64,000 nt of DNA, taken from Lachancea dasiensis (lineage: Eukaryota; Ascomycota; Saccharomycetes; Saccharomycetales; Saccharomycetaceae). Below are positions 21,801 through 30,133 of this stretch, piece by piece. Each line of letters begins with the position of its first letter. Position 1 is the stretch's first letter. The position numbers and the translations under genes are program-made. The notes below the pieces were generated by a model. That model saw only the letters and a program-made list of their open reading frames with translations. It was not told the origin of the DNA and ran no database searches. The DNA lies in assembly GCA_900074725.1 (NCBI GenBank), contig LT598458.1, positions 620,001 to 684,000 on the forward strand. The letters run 5' to 3'.

Positions 21801-22447
21801 GAGGGTCTGATGATGGCCATTGGATGGTTTCTGCGCTGTACGATCAACATTCTGATAAGCTTTTCAATACCGTTGACGATGAAGTAGCCCCCGAGTTCGT
21901 CACTTTCTTCCTTATGTTGAACTAAGTCGAATGGAGACATGTTGTTCAAATGACAACGGTTGGATTGTAACATCAAGGGAAGGCCACCGCAGTCTTTGAT
22001 TTCCGTAAAGATCTCTTCGCCATCATTGATAGACCACTTCAATTTCAGGAGTAGCTTGCCTCTGTAAGACGAGAGCCTTTGTCTGGCCTCGGCAGGGAAC
22101 ACTTTGCGTTCGACGGCAGACGAAACACCATCATTCGACATGGGCTTAGATATGGAGGCCTGTTCGACACTTAGCGTGAGCTTGTTGCCCAGATATTCAG
22201 GGTTTTCGTCGGACTTGGCTCCATCGAAGATGACTTTTCCTCCGATGTCCTTCATCGCCTGATTTAGCAGCCCACCTTCCGGGCCCTCGGTAAGCGCATT
22301 GAATGATCCGATATGTGGTTGCACGGCTTCCTGAAGTAGTGGGTAGGCTGATTTATCTTTGGGTGGGTTCGCAAACCGCTCTTCTCTTTCCAGAGTACGA
22401 AAGCTAGCAGTCCTCGCAAAAGTAGGCGGCTGAATGACTGTACTCAT
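18854..22447 (-). CDS. RPA135: RNA polymerase I second-largest subunit
   Basis: A 1197-residue beta-like subunit of RNA polymerase I, which transcribes the 35S rRNA precursor in the nucleolus (S. cerevisiae Rpa135 has 1203). The start MSTVIQPPTFARTASFRTLE matches Rpa135. Recognisable parts are the lobe/protrusion region, the GYDMDDAMIVNKSADERG active-site segment, GDKFSSRHGQKGV of the hybrid-binding domain, and the C-terminal zinc site with CRECGALL and CRRC. An RRPE element lies in the upstream region. It is the orthologue of YPR010C, which in S. cerevisiae follows HAA1 and SUT2; here PMR1 and SUA5 are interposed, as expected for an unduplicated order. Confidence 0.98.
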   Translation of the reverse strand: MSTVIQPPTFARTASFRTLEREERFANPPKDKSAYPLLQEAVQPHIGSFNALTEGPEGGLLNQAMKDIGGKVIFDGAKSDENPEYLGNKLTLSVEQASISKPMSNDGVSSAVERKVFPAEARQRLSSYRGKLLLKLKWSINDGEEIFTEIKDCGGLPLMLQSNRCHLNNMSPFDLVQHKEESDELGGYFIVNGIEKLIRMLIVQRRNHPMAIIRPSFANRGASYSQYGIQIRSVRPDQTSQTNVLHYLNDGEVTFRFSWRKNEYLIPVVMILKALCEMNDREVFDGIVGSDTSNSFLTDRLELLLRGHKKKYGQLQNRRQILQYLGDKFRVVLQAAPDATDYQVGQELLRRIVLVHLGEENEDKSRMLLFMIRKLYSLVAGECSPDNPDATQHQEVLLGGFLYGMIIKEKVEEYLQNIRLQIQSDVGRGLAVSFKDRKYMSRVLLRVNENIGAKLQYFLSTGNLVSQSGLDLQQVSGYTVVAEKINFYRFISHFRMVHRGSFFAQLKTTTVRKLLPESWGFLCPVHTPDGSPCGLLNHFAHKCRISTTQTDVSRIPSLLFSLGVAPASHTFAAGPSLCCVQVDGKIIGWCSHEQGKIIADTLRFWKVEGVTPGLPLDLEIGYVPPSSGGQYPGLYLFGGHSRMMRPVKYLPLGKEDIVGPFEQVYMNIAVTPQEIGNNIHTHVEFTPTNILSILANLTPFSDFNQSPRNMYQCQMGKQTMGTPGVALCHRSDNKLYRLQTGQTPIVKASLYDDYGMDNFPNGTNAVVAVISYTGYDMDDAMIVNKSADERGFGYGTMYKVEKVDLSLNRSRGDPVTQHFGFGDDEWPKGWLDKLDEDGLPMIGSYVEEGDPICAYFDDTLNKTKIKTYHSSEPAYIEEVNLIGDESSKFQELQSISIKYRIRRTPQIGDKFSSRHGQKGVCSRKWPTVDMPFSESGIQPDVIINPHAFPSRMTIGMFVESLAGKAGALHGTAHDSTPWTFSEQNTPADYFGEQLKQAGYNYHGNEPMYSGATGEELRVDIYIGVVYYQRLRHMVNDKFQVRSTGPVNSLTMQPVKGRKRHGGIRVGEMERDALIGHGTSFLLQDRLLNCSDYTQTAVCRECGALLTTQYSVPRIGSLATVRCRRCALKFDDAKKLLAQHQGDDQIFIDDAHIWEDGQGNKFVGGGDTTTVAIPFVLKYLDSELAAMGINLRFNVEPK

Positions 22448-22948
22448 GGTTAGCCGGTGTTGCTAATGAAAAATTAGTTCCTAGAAGAGCCGAACTTTAG
22501 CACAAGGCTCTATGAACTATACTCGAAGAGCTCGATGATCGTTGTGATGATGATCGATGCGATGCCCTGCGGGCTAAAAATTCTGAAAAATTTTTTGACT
22601 GGTATATTCCTGTGTTGCCGAAAGAGATATTTTCCGTTTATAGTGACTCTCTTGGAAACTATAACACTTCAGCGGCTAATCGGCTTTCTTCAAACGACAC
22701 AGTACAAGTCGCCCAGCCGGGCAGGCGTAGCGCGAACTGAAGCTTATGCTTGAGTTTGCGCTGAGTTGATATTTGGGGGTCTAAATGGTTAGCGAGCAAT
22801 TGGTTAGAAGAAGCGATTTTCGAAAAAAACCAATACGACACCGATTCTGCTACCTGAACAATTTCAATTGACCCTTAAAACCTGCGGTCATCTGCCTTCT
22901 CGCCCATGTATATTTCTCACATTCTTTCCAAAAATCATCAAAATAAGA
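22448..22948. other. RPA135 promoter region up to tRNA-Lys
   Basis: About 500 bp without a gene. It contains one RRPE motif (separate entry) and flanks the tRNA-Lys gene. Confidence 0.5.
22584..22594. promoter_or_regulatory. RRPE motif upstream of RPA135
   Basis: TGAAAAATTTT, the ribosomal RNA processing element recognised by Stb3, lies 137 bp upstream of the RPA135 ATG. It is consistent with control by the ribosome-biogenesis programme. No perfect PAC was found beside it. Confidence 0.6.
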
Positions 22949-23021
22949 GCCTTGTTGGCGCAATCGGTAGCGCGTATGACTCTTAATCATAAGGTTAGGG
23001 GTTCGAGCCCCCTACAGGGCT
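22949..23021 (+). tRNA. tRNA-Lys (CTT)
   Basis: 73-nt intronless tRNA nearly identical to S. cerevisiae tRNA-Lys(CUU). Acceptor GCCTTGT pairs with ACAGGGC (one G-T pair), the anticodon loop is CTCTTAA, and the B box is GGTTCGAGCCC. It is followed at once by a run of seven T, the pol III terminator. Confidence 0.98.
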
Positions 23022-23530
23022 TTTTTTATGTTTTTGGCTTCTGGTCAACGTGTGTGAGTTTTTAAACTCAATTCAGTTTGGATGTCAGTTGAGTCTTGAC
23101 TTGTTATGTGAGGGTCAGAGGGCGCTTTCGCTCTACTTCCTGACTTTTGAAGGATGGTCCGTCAGCTCACTTTGTGGACTGGTTTGACCTAGGTCCCCTC
23201 CATTGAATGACGTACCACTATTTAAAAGCTTCTCACGGTGAAAATTCTATACACTCCTGAACTGATCATCGCAACTTGATCCTTACGCCTCGATTTACGC
23301 ATTGGGGCCTTACGATGATACTTTTTGTCTGAAACAAACCTGTTATTTTGATAGCCGTCAGATAATTAACATTTGTTGCCATGCGTGTCACATTTGGAAG
23401 ACAAGTGTTTGACAACGGTCGCGAGCATTGTTACAGTTAGTCATGATGCCCACCTATATATATACACAAATCAGCGCGCGCATGTGGCAAGTCATGGCAA
23501 TGATGAATTTGAGGTCCAACGTCTCATATC
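23022..23530. other. Intergenic region tRNA-Lys to GH17 gene
   Basis: About 500 bp, including a TATATATA run near 23457 which may act as the promoter of the downstream glucanase gene. No gene or LTR is seen. Confidence 0.4.
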
Positions 23531-24532
23531 ATGCACTTTACCATCATTTTCTGTTTCTGTGTGTCGCTGGCACACCCACTCTGGGTTAAAAAAGATGTGA
23601 ACCTAATGGTGGCCCCCGTTGTAGTCAGTGGCCTTCTTGTCGAAGGGCAGACATCCACTTTACATTCGCCCGCAACTACTGAGGGGATACCGACAACATC
23701 GACTATATCTAAAACTACAACGTCACAGCACAGCTCGCCGACTACTGGAGGTGAGTTTTATGAAGGTGCGGGCGGTATCACGTACTCGCCGTACCAAAAA
23801 AGCGGCCAGTGCAAGACTCTGGAGATGGTGAGATCAGATTTGGAAAGACTCCGGGGTTTCAGTATTATTAGGATTTACGCGACGGACTGCGACATATTAA
23901 TGAACCTGAAAAAGTGCCTCTCAACGTCTCAAAAGGTAATGGTTGGGATTTGGGATCTTGGCAAGGTTTCTCAAGGAGTGTCAGACATTTCAACAACGTT
24001 TAACGGGGATTTCGCTCGCGTCCATTCCGTGTCAGTGGGCAATGAGCTCGTAAACTCAGGCCAAGCTAGTGCGGAAGACGTACAAGCGGCCGTTTCCAAA
24101 GCGCGCGTGCAACTGCGTGAAATCGGATACCAGGGCCCCGTCGTGAGCGTGGACACGTTGGTTGCTGTGACGGCCAACCCGGCCCTGTGTGGCGTATCCG
24201 ATTTTTTGGCGGTAAACTCCCATCCGTACTGGGACGGCAACGTCGAGCCCAGCAATTGCGGAGCATGGCTCCAAAACCAAATCGCCAATTTACAAGCCAA
24301 ATGCGGCTCTCAAAAACCAATTCTTATCACCGAGAGCGGCTGGCCCAACGCCGGTGACACTAACGGCAAATGTCAGCCGTCACAGGAGAACATGCAAAGG
24401 TGCATTCGGTCCATCAACCACGTTGTTGGCCCGCAGGTACTGCTATTCAGCACGTTCAACGACTACTGGAAAGACCCGGGCCCGAAAAACGTCGAGCAGC
24501 GGTGGGGAATATTCGGCGACCCAGCGTTCTAG
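23531..24532 (+). CDS. Secreted GH17 cell-wall glucanase/glucanosyltransferase (SCW family)
   Basis: A 333-residue secreted protein. A hydrophobic signal peptide (MHFTIIFCFCVSLAH) is followed by a Thr/Ser-rich linker to about residue 75 and then a glycoside hydrolase family 17 barrel beginning GGITYSPYQKSGQC. The acid/base glutamate is E172 in SVGNELVNSGQAS and the nucleophile is E268 in ITESGWP. The pattern fits the yeast soluble wall proteins Scw4, Scw10 and Scw11 better than Bgl2. These act on beta-1,3-glucan at the wall, and Scw11 helps daughter-cell separation. I cannot tell which SCW member this is. It is shorter than the S. cerevisiae proteins, mainly in the linker. No GPI signal is visible at the C-terminus. 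Confidence 0.88.
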   Translation: MHFTIIFCFCVSLAHPLWVKKDVNLMVAPVVVSGLLVEGQTSTLHSPATTEGIPTTSTISKTTTSQHSSPTTGGEFYEGAGGITYSPYQKSGQCKTLEMVRSDLERLRGFSIIRIYATDCDILMNLKKCLSTSQKVMVGIWDLGKVSQGVSDISTTFNGDFARVHSVSVGNELVNSGQASAEDVQAAVSKARVQLREIGYQGPVVSVDTLVAVTANPALCGVSDFLAVNSHPYWDGNVEPSNCGAWLQNQIANLQAKCGSQKPILITESGWPNAGDTNGKCQPSQENMQRCIRSINHVVGPQVLLFSTFNDYWKDPGPKNVEQRWGIFGDPAF

Positions 24533-25213
24533 CCTTGACAGCGACACAGCGTCCGCCTTCTGCCACAACGGTCATCGTACAAAGAGAGAGAAAAATGGGC
24601 TGAGAGACGACTCAAACTGGAGGCCCAGCATGAGTAATGGATTACAATGCGTACGAAAATCCTTTAAGCCTGCACGCATCGCGTTACCATCACATCTTTG
24701 GTTTGAAAATACTACTTCTGTCTTCAAAGTATGCAAGGTGCCAAAATAGTCCTCAGCCCACATTAAAGTACTGTAGACTTCCATAATACTAGAGCGGGCC
24801 TCGTCCATACGGCAATAGCCTGCGCCTTCAACCTGTAATTCGTAATAGTTAGCTGGCCATTGTACCATTTCATATGAGCCACGAAAATACGAAGTCATGA
24901 CACACGTAAACAATTTTTCGAGAACGCCAAATCCCATGCAAGATTCAGATTACATAACATCACATATGCATGAATATGCATATGTGAAATTCCTGTTTTG
25001 AGACCCGTCTTGAGTGAGATCTGGTTGTCTCCAAAATTAAATCTCACAACCGGACCAGTGAAACTCATCTCTCTAATCGCACCGTTGAGAAATATAAAGA
25101 CAATCGAGAAGAGTGCAAGACCATTGACGGATACCCCGATCCTTCTGCGCGAAAGGTTTGTATCTTGCAGACCTAGAAAATATACGAAAGCGAACAAGGT
25201 ACCACTTTTTCTG
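24533..25213. other. Intergenic region GH17 to MID2
   Basis: 680 bp without a gene. A long perfect inverted repeat lies at 24960-24987 (separate entry). The rest presumably holds the MID2/MTL1 promoter. Confidence 0.5.
24960..24987. repeat. 28-bp perfect inverted repeat upstream of MID2
   Basis: Arms of 12 bp, TCACATATGCAT and its exact complement ATGCATATGTGA, flank the 4-base loop GAAT. It lies 226 bp upstream of the MID2-like ATG. It could be a dimeric transcription-factor site or simply a hairpin. Confidence 0.75.
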
Positions 25214-26344
25214 ATGAGATTTGGAATCGGACTGCTATTTTTGGCCGTGGGGGTCCAAAACTCGATCCAGCAAGGTTTCAACGATCCAAGCGGCTCGTCC
25301 AACAGCAACACAAGCTACTCGAGTGGGCTGTCGACATCGAGTGGATATATATCGTCGCTGTCGAGCTCCAGCGTGCCTCCGTCGAGTTCGTTCTTCCCGT
25401 CGAGCTCGGCCGAGTCCTCTACGTTCTCGTTTTCTTCATCAAGTTTTAGTTCTGTTTCATCATCAGCAACGCTCCCGAGCTCAAGTGCCAGCTCCTCGGA
25501 CTCCTCGTCACCTTCCACCACTAGCGCGGCTGAAACATCTTTCACATCAATATCTTCCGAAGTCAGCAGCAGCAGCAGCAGAAGTCAGAGTAGCAGCAGC
25601 AGCAGAAGCCAGAGTAGTAGCAGCAGCAGCAGCCAGAGTAGCAGCAGCAGCAGCGACAGCCATTCGTCAAGCTCCAGCAGTGCGAGACCAAGCTCGAGCT
25701 CCTCTGGTCCGCAGTCGACGTCCTCCACTTCCTCTTCTTCATCTTCCGCCAGCTCATCTACTGCCGATTCGTCGGTTTCCTCCACAACAGACAACACACA
25801 TTCTTCGACCACCCCGCCTGCCTCAACTACTAGCAAACAGACCTTGACAACGATGATCAATGGTAGAACGGTGGTTTCTACGGTATACTATACGGCTACC
25901 AGCACCGCGGGTTCCAAAGGATCGGAAAATGGTGGCTCTGGTCTTTCTAAGAAGAATCGAAACATAGTCATTGGTTGTGTTGTTGGAATTGGCGTACCCA
26001 TCCTTCTCGGGATCCTTGCCTTCTTTTATTTCTTCTGCATCAGATCCAAGAAGACAAACTTCATCAATTCTGAGGGTCACGTTGTCACTGCTTACAAGCA
26101 GAACAAGCTGACGAGATGGTGGTATGCTTTGATGGGTAAAAGTGGTAGAAGTGAGTACGAAGGCGACTCTCCGATCGGAGGCACTTCCGAGCTTGACGAT
26201 GATAACAACGGACCAGGCGACCGTTCCAATGGGGTTAGTAGGAATCCTACCGACGGTCGTGGCTCGCATTCCAATGAGCTTATGTTGGATGAAGAAAAGT
26301 ATTACGACGAACATGGTAATGAACTGAACGCCAGAAATTATTAA
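25214..26344 (+). CDS. MID2: Cell-wall stress sensor, Mid2/Mtl1 family
   Basis: A 376-residue type I plasma-membrane sensor that reports wall damage through Rom2/Rho1 to the Pkc1 MAP-kinase pathway. The signal peptide MRFGIGLLFLAVGVQ is followed by about 200 Ser/Thr-rich residues expected to be O-mannosylated, including an imperfect SSSSRSQS repeat. The transmembrane segment lies at about 251-275, preceded by KKNRNIVIGCVVGIG, and a cytoplasmic tail of about 100 residues includes VVTAYKQNKLTRWWYALMGK and an acidic end. The juxtamembrane and tail segments match S. cerevisiae Mid2 closely, and the length equals that of Mid2. The frame is open upstream, but the ATG at 25214 starts directly at the signal peptide. 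MID2 and MTL1 are duplicates in S. cerevisiae; MTL1 neighbours THG1 there, as here. Confidence 0.92.
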   Translation: MRFGIGLLFLAVGVQNSIQQGFNDPSGSSNSNTSYSSGLSTSSGYISSLSSSSVPPSSSFFPSSSAESSTFSFSSSSFSSVSSSATLPSSSASSSDSSSPSTTSAAETSFTSISSEVSSSSSRSQSSSSSRSQSSSSSSSQSSSSSSDSHSSSSSSARPSSSSSGPQSTSSTSSSSSSASSSTADSSVSSTTDNTHSSTTPPASTTSKQTLTTMINGRTVVSTVYYTATSTAGSKGSENGGSGLSKKNRNIVIGCVVGIGVPILLGILAFFYFFCIRSKKTNFINSEGHVVTAYKQNKLTRWWYALMGKSGRSEYEGDSPIGGTSELDDDNNGPGDRSNGVSRNPTDGRGSHSNELMLDEEKYYDEHGNELNARNY

Positions 26345-27100
26345 ACATATCACCAAAAAATAGAAACCAAAACAAAAACAGCGGGCCTTCAACATGACCG
26401 AACGAAAGGCATGGAATGGATCTCAACAAACTAAGAAACAGAAAGTGGAGATGCGTTGCCGCTCAACGGTTCAACTATTTCTCAATGGGCGCAAACACAT
26501 GTCCATCTTTTTAACTGCATGGAATGGACGACTAATCGTGCATAAATTTTCGGACTTTCCCAGTTCAATCTTTTACACTTTTAATTACAATAGCATATAT
26601 ATATATATCTTTTTTGAACAAATCAACAATGTTTGAAGTGGCAATGCCAAACGCTGCTCCAGAACTTGGAATGGCAGTGAAGAGGATGAAAACGGATAGG
26701 ATGAAGGTCATTGGCGTGGAACGTCAGGCAAAATTAATAATGACAATCCATGAGTCAGTTACTATTCCATGAGCCTACGTAGCAAAGAGGTACCGATGCA
26801 AAAGTGTGAGGCGACCTACATCAGTTTCACCTAGGGATCTAAAATAGAGAGAGCTTCCTGGTCAATATGAAGTCATTCGTTGTTTCTTGAGACGATCAAT
26901 ATAAAGAGCTATGGAAGTCAGGACAAAAACAGGCACGCATATGAGAAGCAGTAGCTGATTGTGAGCAATACAAGAACTTGCTTATTTGGTGGCTATGAAG
27001 CACCAGTTGTTCCTTACTTACAATTGAGGTAGTGAGTTGTGTGGCGTGATTAATGTTGAAAGATAAGTTCGCTCTTGATTCCATCCTTTCAAAAAAAATA
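26345..27100. other. Intergenic region MID2 to tRNA-Asp
   Basis: About 750 bp. It includes an (AT)n tract near 26595-26608. No gene or recognisable LTR is seen. Confidence 0.5.
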
Positions 27101-27172
27101 TCCGCGATAGTTTAGTGGCTAGAATTCGGGCTTGTCGCGCCCGGGACCGGGGTTCAATTCCCCGTCGCGGAG
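27101..27172 (+). tRNA. tRNA-Asp (GTC)
   Basis: 72-nt intronless tRNA. Acceptor TCCGCGA pairs with TCGCGGA, discriminator is G, the anticodon loop TTGTCGC sits between CGGGC and GCCCG, and the B box GGTTCAATTCC is the form typical of yeast tRNA-Asp. A TTTTTTT run lies a few bases downstream. Confidence 0.97.
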
Positions 27173-27314
27173 TCTAATTTTTTGAAGTATTCTCGAATGT
27201 GCGTCCGTCACGTTTGCCAAAGTGTTGATATTGAAGACATGATGTGTATGGTGCGGCTCCACCAAGTTCATCAAGTCGAGTTCACAGATACTTGAGCTCT
27301 GGACCTTCAGAGCG

Positions 27315-28421
27315 ATGGGCGATACCTCATTGATCGAGAAGGTGGCCGATGTGTCTCTGGTTGCTTACTGCGTATCTCCAGGCGAGCAATTTCTAGTATC
27401 ATTAGAAATCTCAACTATTCGGCCAGCGAAGACATTTGTGAGAGTTAAAAAACTGAATGAAGAGCGGACACCCACAAGATATGAGCTTGGAATTCAGCTT
27501 TCATCTTCTACAATCGAAAAGAACTCATTCCAGCTTCAATTGGTGCAGGCGAGCACTGTAGTCAAAGGCAAAGCAGAACTACATCATTACATTATCGTAA
27601 ACACTGGCGATGCAATTCATTTGGTATCGCTGGAAACACTCTTTTCAGCCAGCCGACGAAAAACATTTAAGTGGGCTCATTATTTAACAAGAGATACCAT
27701 TACCTCTTTCTTTGCATTTAACGTCCAAGGATCAGCCTTGCAAGTAGTTTACGGAACGACGCTCGGTACTCTGGTTATATTTGAGTTCAACATCTTGACA
27801 GAGTCGTTTCGCAAAATCGAGGAAAAAACAAACGCGGCAGCCGATTCTTTTGCAACTTGTGAACCTTGTCTCCCGAGCGGCCTGGATCCAGAAGCCATAT
27901 ATATACCTGAGCTAATCTTCGCGAGCTATGATAACTATCTGTACTCGCTTGAAAAGGGAATAATGCAAAAGCTGCCGCTAATCGAGTCAGCACTAGGGGG
28001 TGATACCCTCGTATCAGGGGCGGGTGTCGTCGCTAAGCAATATACTACTAAGAGCTTGCGCTATTACGCGGTCAATATACTTAATAGTGGATGCCACTTA
28101 TTTAAGAGAGGTGCTAACGGTAATTGGGAAAGCGTGCGTATTTTTGTACGCAACGAAAGACAAGAGAATGAGGAGAAATCACCTCTCGTCAACTGCCAAG
28201 TAGTTAGTCGAGGTCGCACACAAGTGTGCATTATCACGGGGAGCGAGCATGGAAAGATTTATTTCTGGCAATATGACTATCGCGATGACACCATCACTCA
28301 GACCATTGTATTAGAGGTGGCACACGAAGTCGACGTTGTTCACAGCCTAAAAATAGCCAACGGCAAGACGATATACTACATGGTCAACAGAGACTTTGTC
28401 GGGTCCCAAAATTTGCCCTAA
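27315..28421 (+). CDS. Unrecognised beta-propeller-like protein
   Basis: A 368-residue protein I do not recognise. It has no signal peptide or membrane segment and consists of alternating beta-rich segments such as HYIIVNTGDAIHLVSLETL, LQVVYGTTLGTLVIFEFNI, LIFASYDNYLYSLEKG and VCIITGSEHGKIYFWQYDY. The G-[KN]-[IL]-[YV]-[FW]-type repeats resemble WD40/beta-propeller blades. The ORF is long, starts at a normal ATG and uses codons like its neighbours, so it is very probably real. It lies between MID2/MTL1 and THG1, which in S. cerevisiae (YGR023W, YGR024C) are adjacent with no such gene, so it may be a gene lost or diverged in that lineage. Its stop overlaps that of convergent THG1. A Nup37-like or other scaffold WD protein is possible, but that is a guess. 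Confidence 0.75.
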   Translation: MGDTSLIEKVADVSLVAYCVSPGEQFLVSLEISTIRPAKTFVRVKKLNEERTPTRYELGIQLSSSTIEKNSFQLQLVQASTVVKGKAELHHYIIVNTGDAIHLVSLETLFSASRRKTFKWAHYLTRDTITSFFAFNVQGSALQVVYGTTLGTLVIFEFNILTESFRKIEEKTNAAADSFATCEPCLPSGLDPEAIYIPELIFASYDNYLYSLEKGIMQKLPLIESALGGDTLVSGAGVVAKQYTTKSLRYYAVNILNSGCHLFKRGANGNWESVRIFVRNERQENEEKSPLVNCQVVSRGRTQVCIITGSEHGKIYFWQYDYRDDTITQTIVLEVAHEVDVVHSLKIANGKTIYYMVNRDFVGSQNLP

Positions 28422-29131
28422 AACTTTTCAAACAAAGAATCAATGATTTTTACAACGTCGACGTGAGTGATCTCGCCTTTGTTGGTTATTAGGGAACCCT
28501 TTTTGAACATTTCAGGCTCGTTGTTGTAGTTAATGCCACAGTCAGCGAACAAAATTTCCTGTTTCTCACTGCTAAGAGTCCCGCACAACTTTTGCTCGGA
28601 TTCTTGTGGCGTGAGGCCGCACTTGATTATCAAGTTCCAAAATACAGTGTTGTACAAGTTGTTGATATGTGTGTCGACAAACCGCCAACATAGATAGTCC
28701 TTGATAGTATTTAGACTGGGGTAGCACACGCAGCGAGAGTCGAAAAACGGGAGGTGCTTGTAATCCAGCGGCCTGTCGGGAAAAAACTTGTCCCATAATG
28801 CAACGTAATTGGAGCTGAAAAGAGAGACAAAAAGCGAGCTTAACTTGTCGTGCCGCCTCTTGAACAAAACGGTATCTTTCCTAAGGATAAAGGAGTACTC
28901 ATCGCTTTCGCCAAAGGCACAAATTATGTCGTTTCTGTACTTCAGCACTACATTTTTCGCACAAGCATTCATTAAACGTAGAGCTCGAGCATCGTTAGGT
29001 TTTTCGAAGTCATAATGCTTGGAGAATTCATGAAACTTCTTACCATCGATTCTCACCACTATATACGTCTCTGGTAGAAGAGTGCAGTGCGTTTCAAATT
29101 GCCGCACATACTCAAATCTGGATTTTGCCAT
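28418..29131 (-). CDS. THG1: tRNA-His guanylyltransferase Thg1
   Basis: Essential enzyme that adds G-1 to the 5' end of tRNA-His by 3'-5' polymerisation, needed for recognition by histidyl-tRNA synthetase. It has 237 residues, the same as S. cerevisiae Thg1. The metal-binding residues are present: D29 in VRIDGKKFHEF, and D77 and E78 in GESDEYSF. The segments KHLPFDSRC and YNTVFWNLIIKCGLTPQE also appear, allowing for one substitution (here KHLPFFDSRC). The stop TAG (complement of 28418-28420) overlaps the stop TAA (28419-28421) of the convergent gene, so their 3' untranslated regions must overlap completely. Confidence 0.97.
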   Translation of the reverse strand: MAKSRFEYVRQFETHCTLLPETYIVVRIDGKKFHEFSKHYDFEKPNDARALRLMNACAKNVVLKYRNDIICAFGESDEYSFILRKDTVLFKRRHDKLSSLFVSLFSSNYVALWDKFFPDRPLDYKHLPFFDSRCVCYPSLNTIKDYLCWRFVDTHINNLYNTVFWNLIIKCGLTPQESEQKLCGTLSSEKQEILFADCGINYNNEPEMFKKGSLITNKGEITHVDVVKIIDSLFEKF

Positions 29132-30133
29132 TGCTGCTTTTTCAGTACTCTTAGTGCTGATGAGGTAAAATTATATCTTACGATATCATATAATATTTAA
29201 CCAACATAAACGATAGACAAGCCGCTGAGCTGAACTCAGCACAACCTACCAGCACTAGCGAATCTATGCCCTTATTCTAATGAGCCAGGCCGGGAGGGAA
29301 CGAAAATAAGTGGCCTGAAATTTCGACCAGACAAACTGACGGAATTGTCCCTTGAGGCAGGGCCTACAGTTGAACCAACCAGCTGAACGGGTGACAGTGA
29401 GGTTGTAGAGAACATCACAACCACAGGCGTGGTTCGCAAAAACAATTGAAGCGATGCGCTGACTGTGTCACCAAAAACCCTCTACATGCTGTGGACGGGT
29501 TCTTCCAGAGTGCCATTGAACCCAGAGCTTTGTCTGAAGCTAATGACAGCGGCTCCGGCGCTTCGCGGCGTCTCCCCCGGTCCGTGTGACGATAAGCGTT
29601 ACAAATTTCCACATTTTTATCAATCAGATCGACATATCGGTAAGACGTCTAAGTGACATCGATAGCGAACACCCGGTCAATTTCACAAGACCTAAAGCCG
29701 CTCGAGCTTTGAAGTCCAATGTCTTGCCACAACCAGATAACATTCAATCCACAAGAACCTACATGGCTATACAATGATCTCGGGCACTTCTAGCGGGTCA
29801 CGCTCAAAAAAATCTATCGTTGCTCTCAGGCTCTGATTGTGTTCCACACATCTTATCACCTACGCTTACCTACACAGCAGTTCCCGACCACTTTTTCTAA
29901 AGCCGATACCGGCATAATCAGACTCATTTCGGCTTCCTCCACTAACGTGGCCATCATTATGAGACTAGCAGTATTATGACTCCAGCTCATGATCTGAAAA
30001 ATTTTGAGTGGTCAGAAAATTTTTTTTTCAATTATAAAATGACCAGTAGGTTCCTAAATGTTTAGGGAATCGACCCTTTAATGATTTCATTCTGAGTGAT
30101 CTTTTCTCCTAAACCACAATTCTGCGTCTCACA
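29132..30133. other. Divergent region THG1/ILV5
   Basis: 1 kb with no gene. It holds the promoters of THG1 and the highly expressed ILV5. An RRPE-like element lies at 29995-30005, and a T-rich tract with a TATAAAAT near 30033 is close to ILV5. I did not find a convincing full Leu3 site (CCGGNNCCGG) or a full Gcn4 site. Confidence 0.5.

Noticed and set aside
25315-25860. Antisense and alternative-frame ORFs over the MID2 serine repeat
   Set aside because: Poly-Ser codons give poly-Leu, poly-Cys or poly-Arg in other frames; these are low-complexity shadows.
29500-29600. Leu3 site in the ILV5 promoter (CCGGTCCG near 29578)
   Set aside because: Only a partial match to CCGGNNCCGG.
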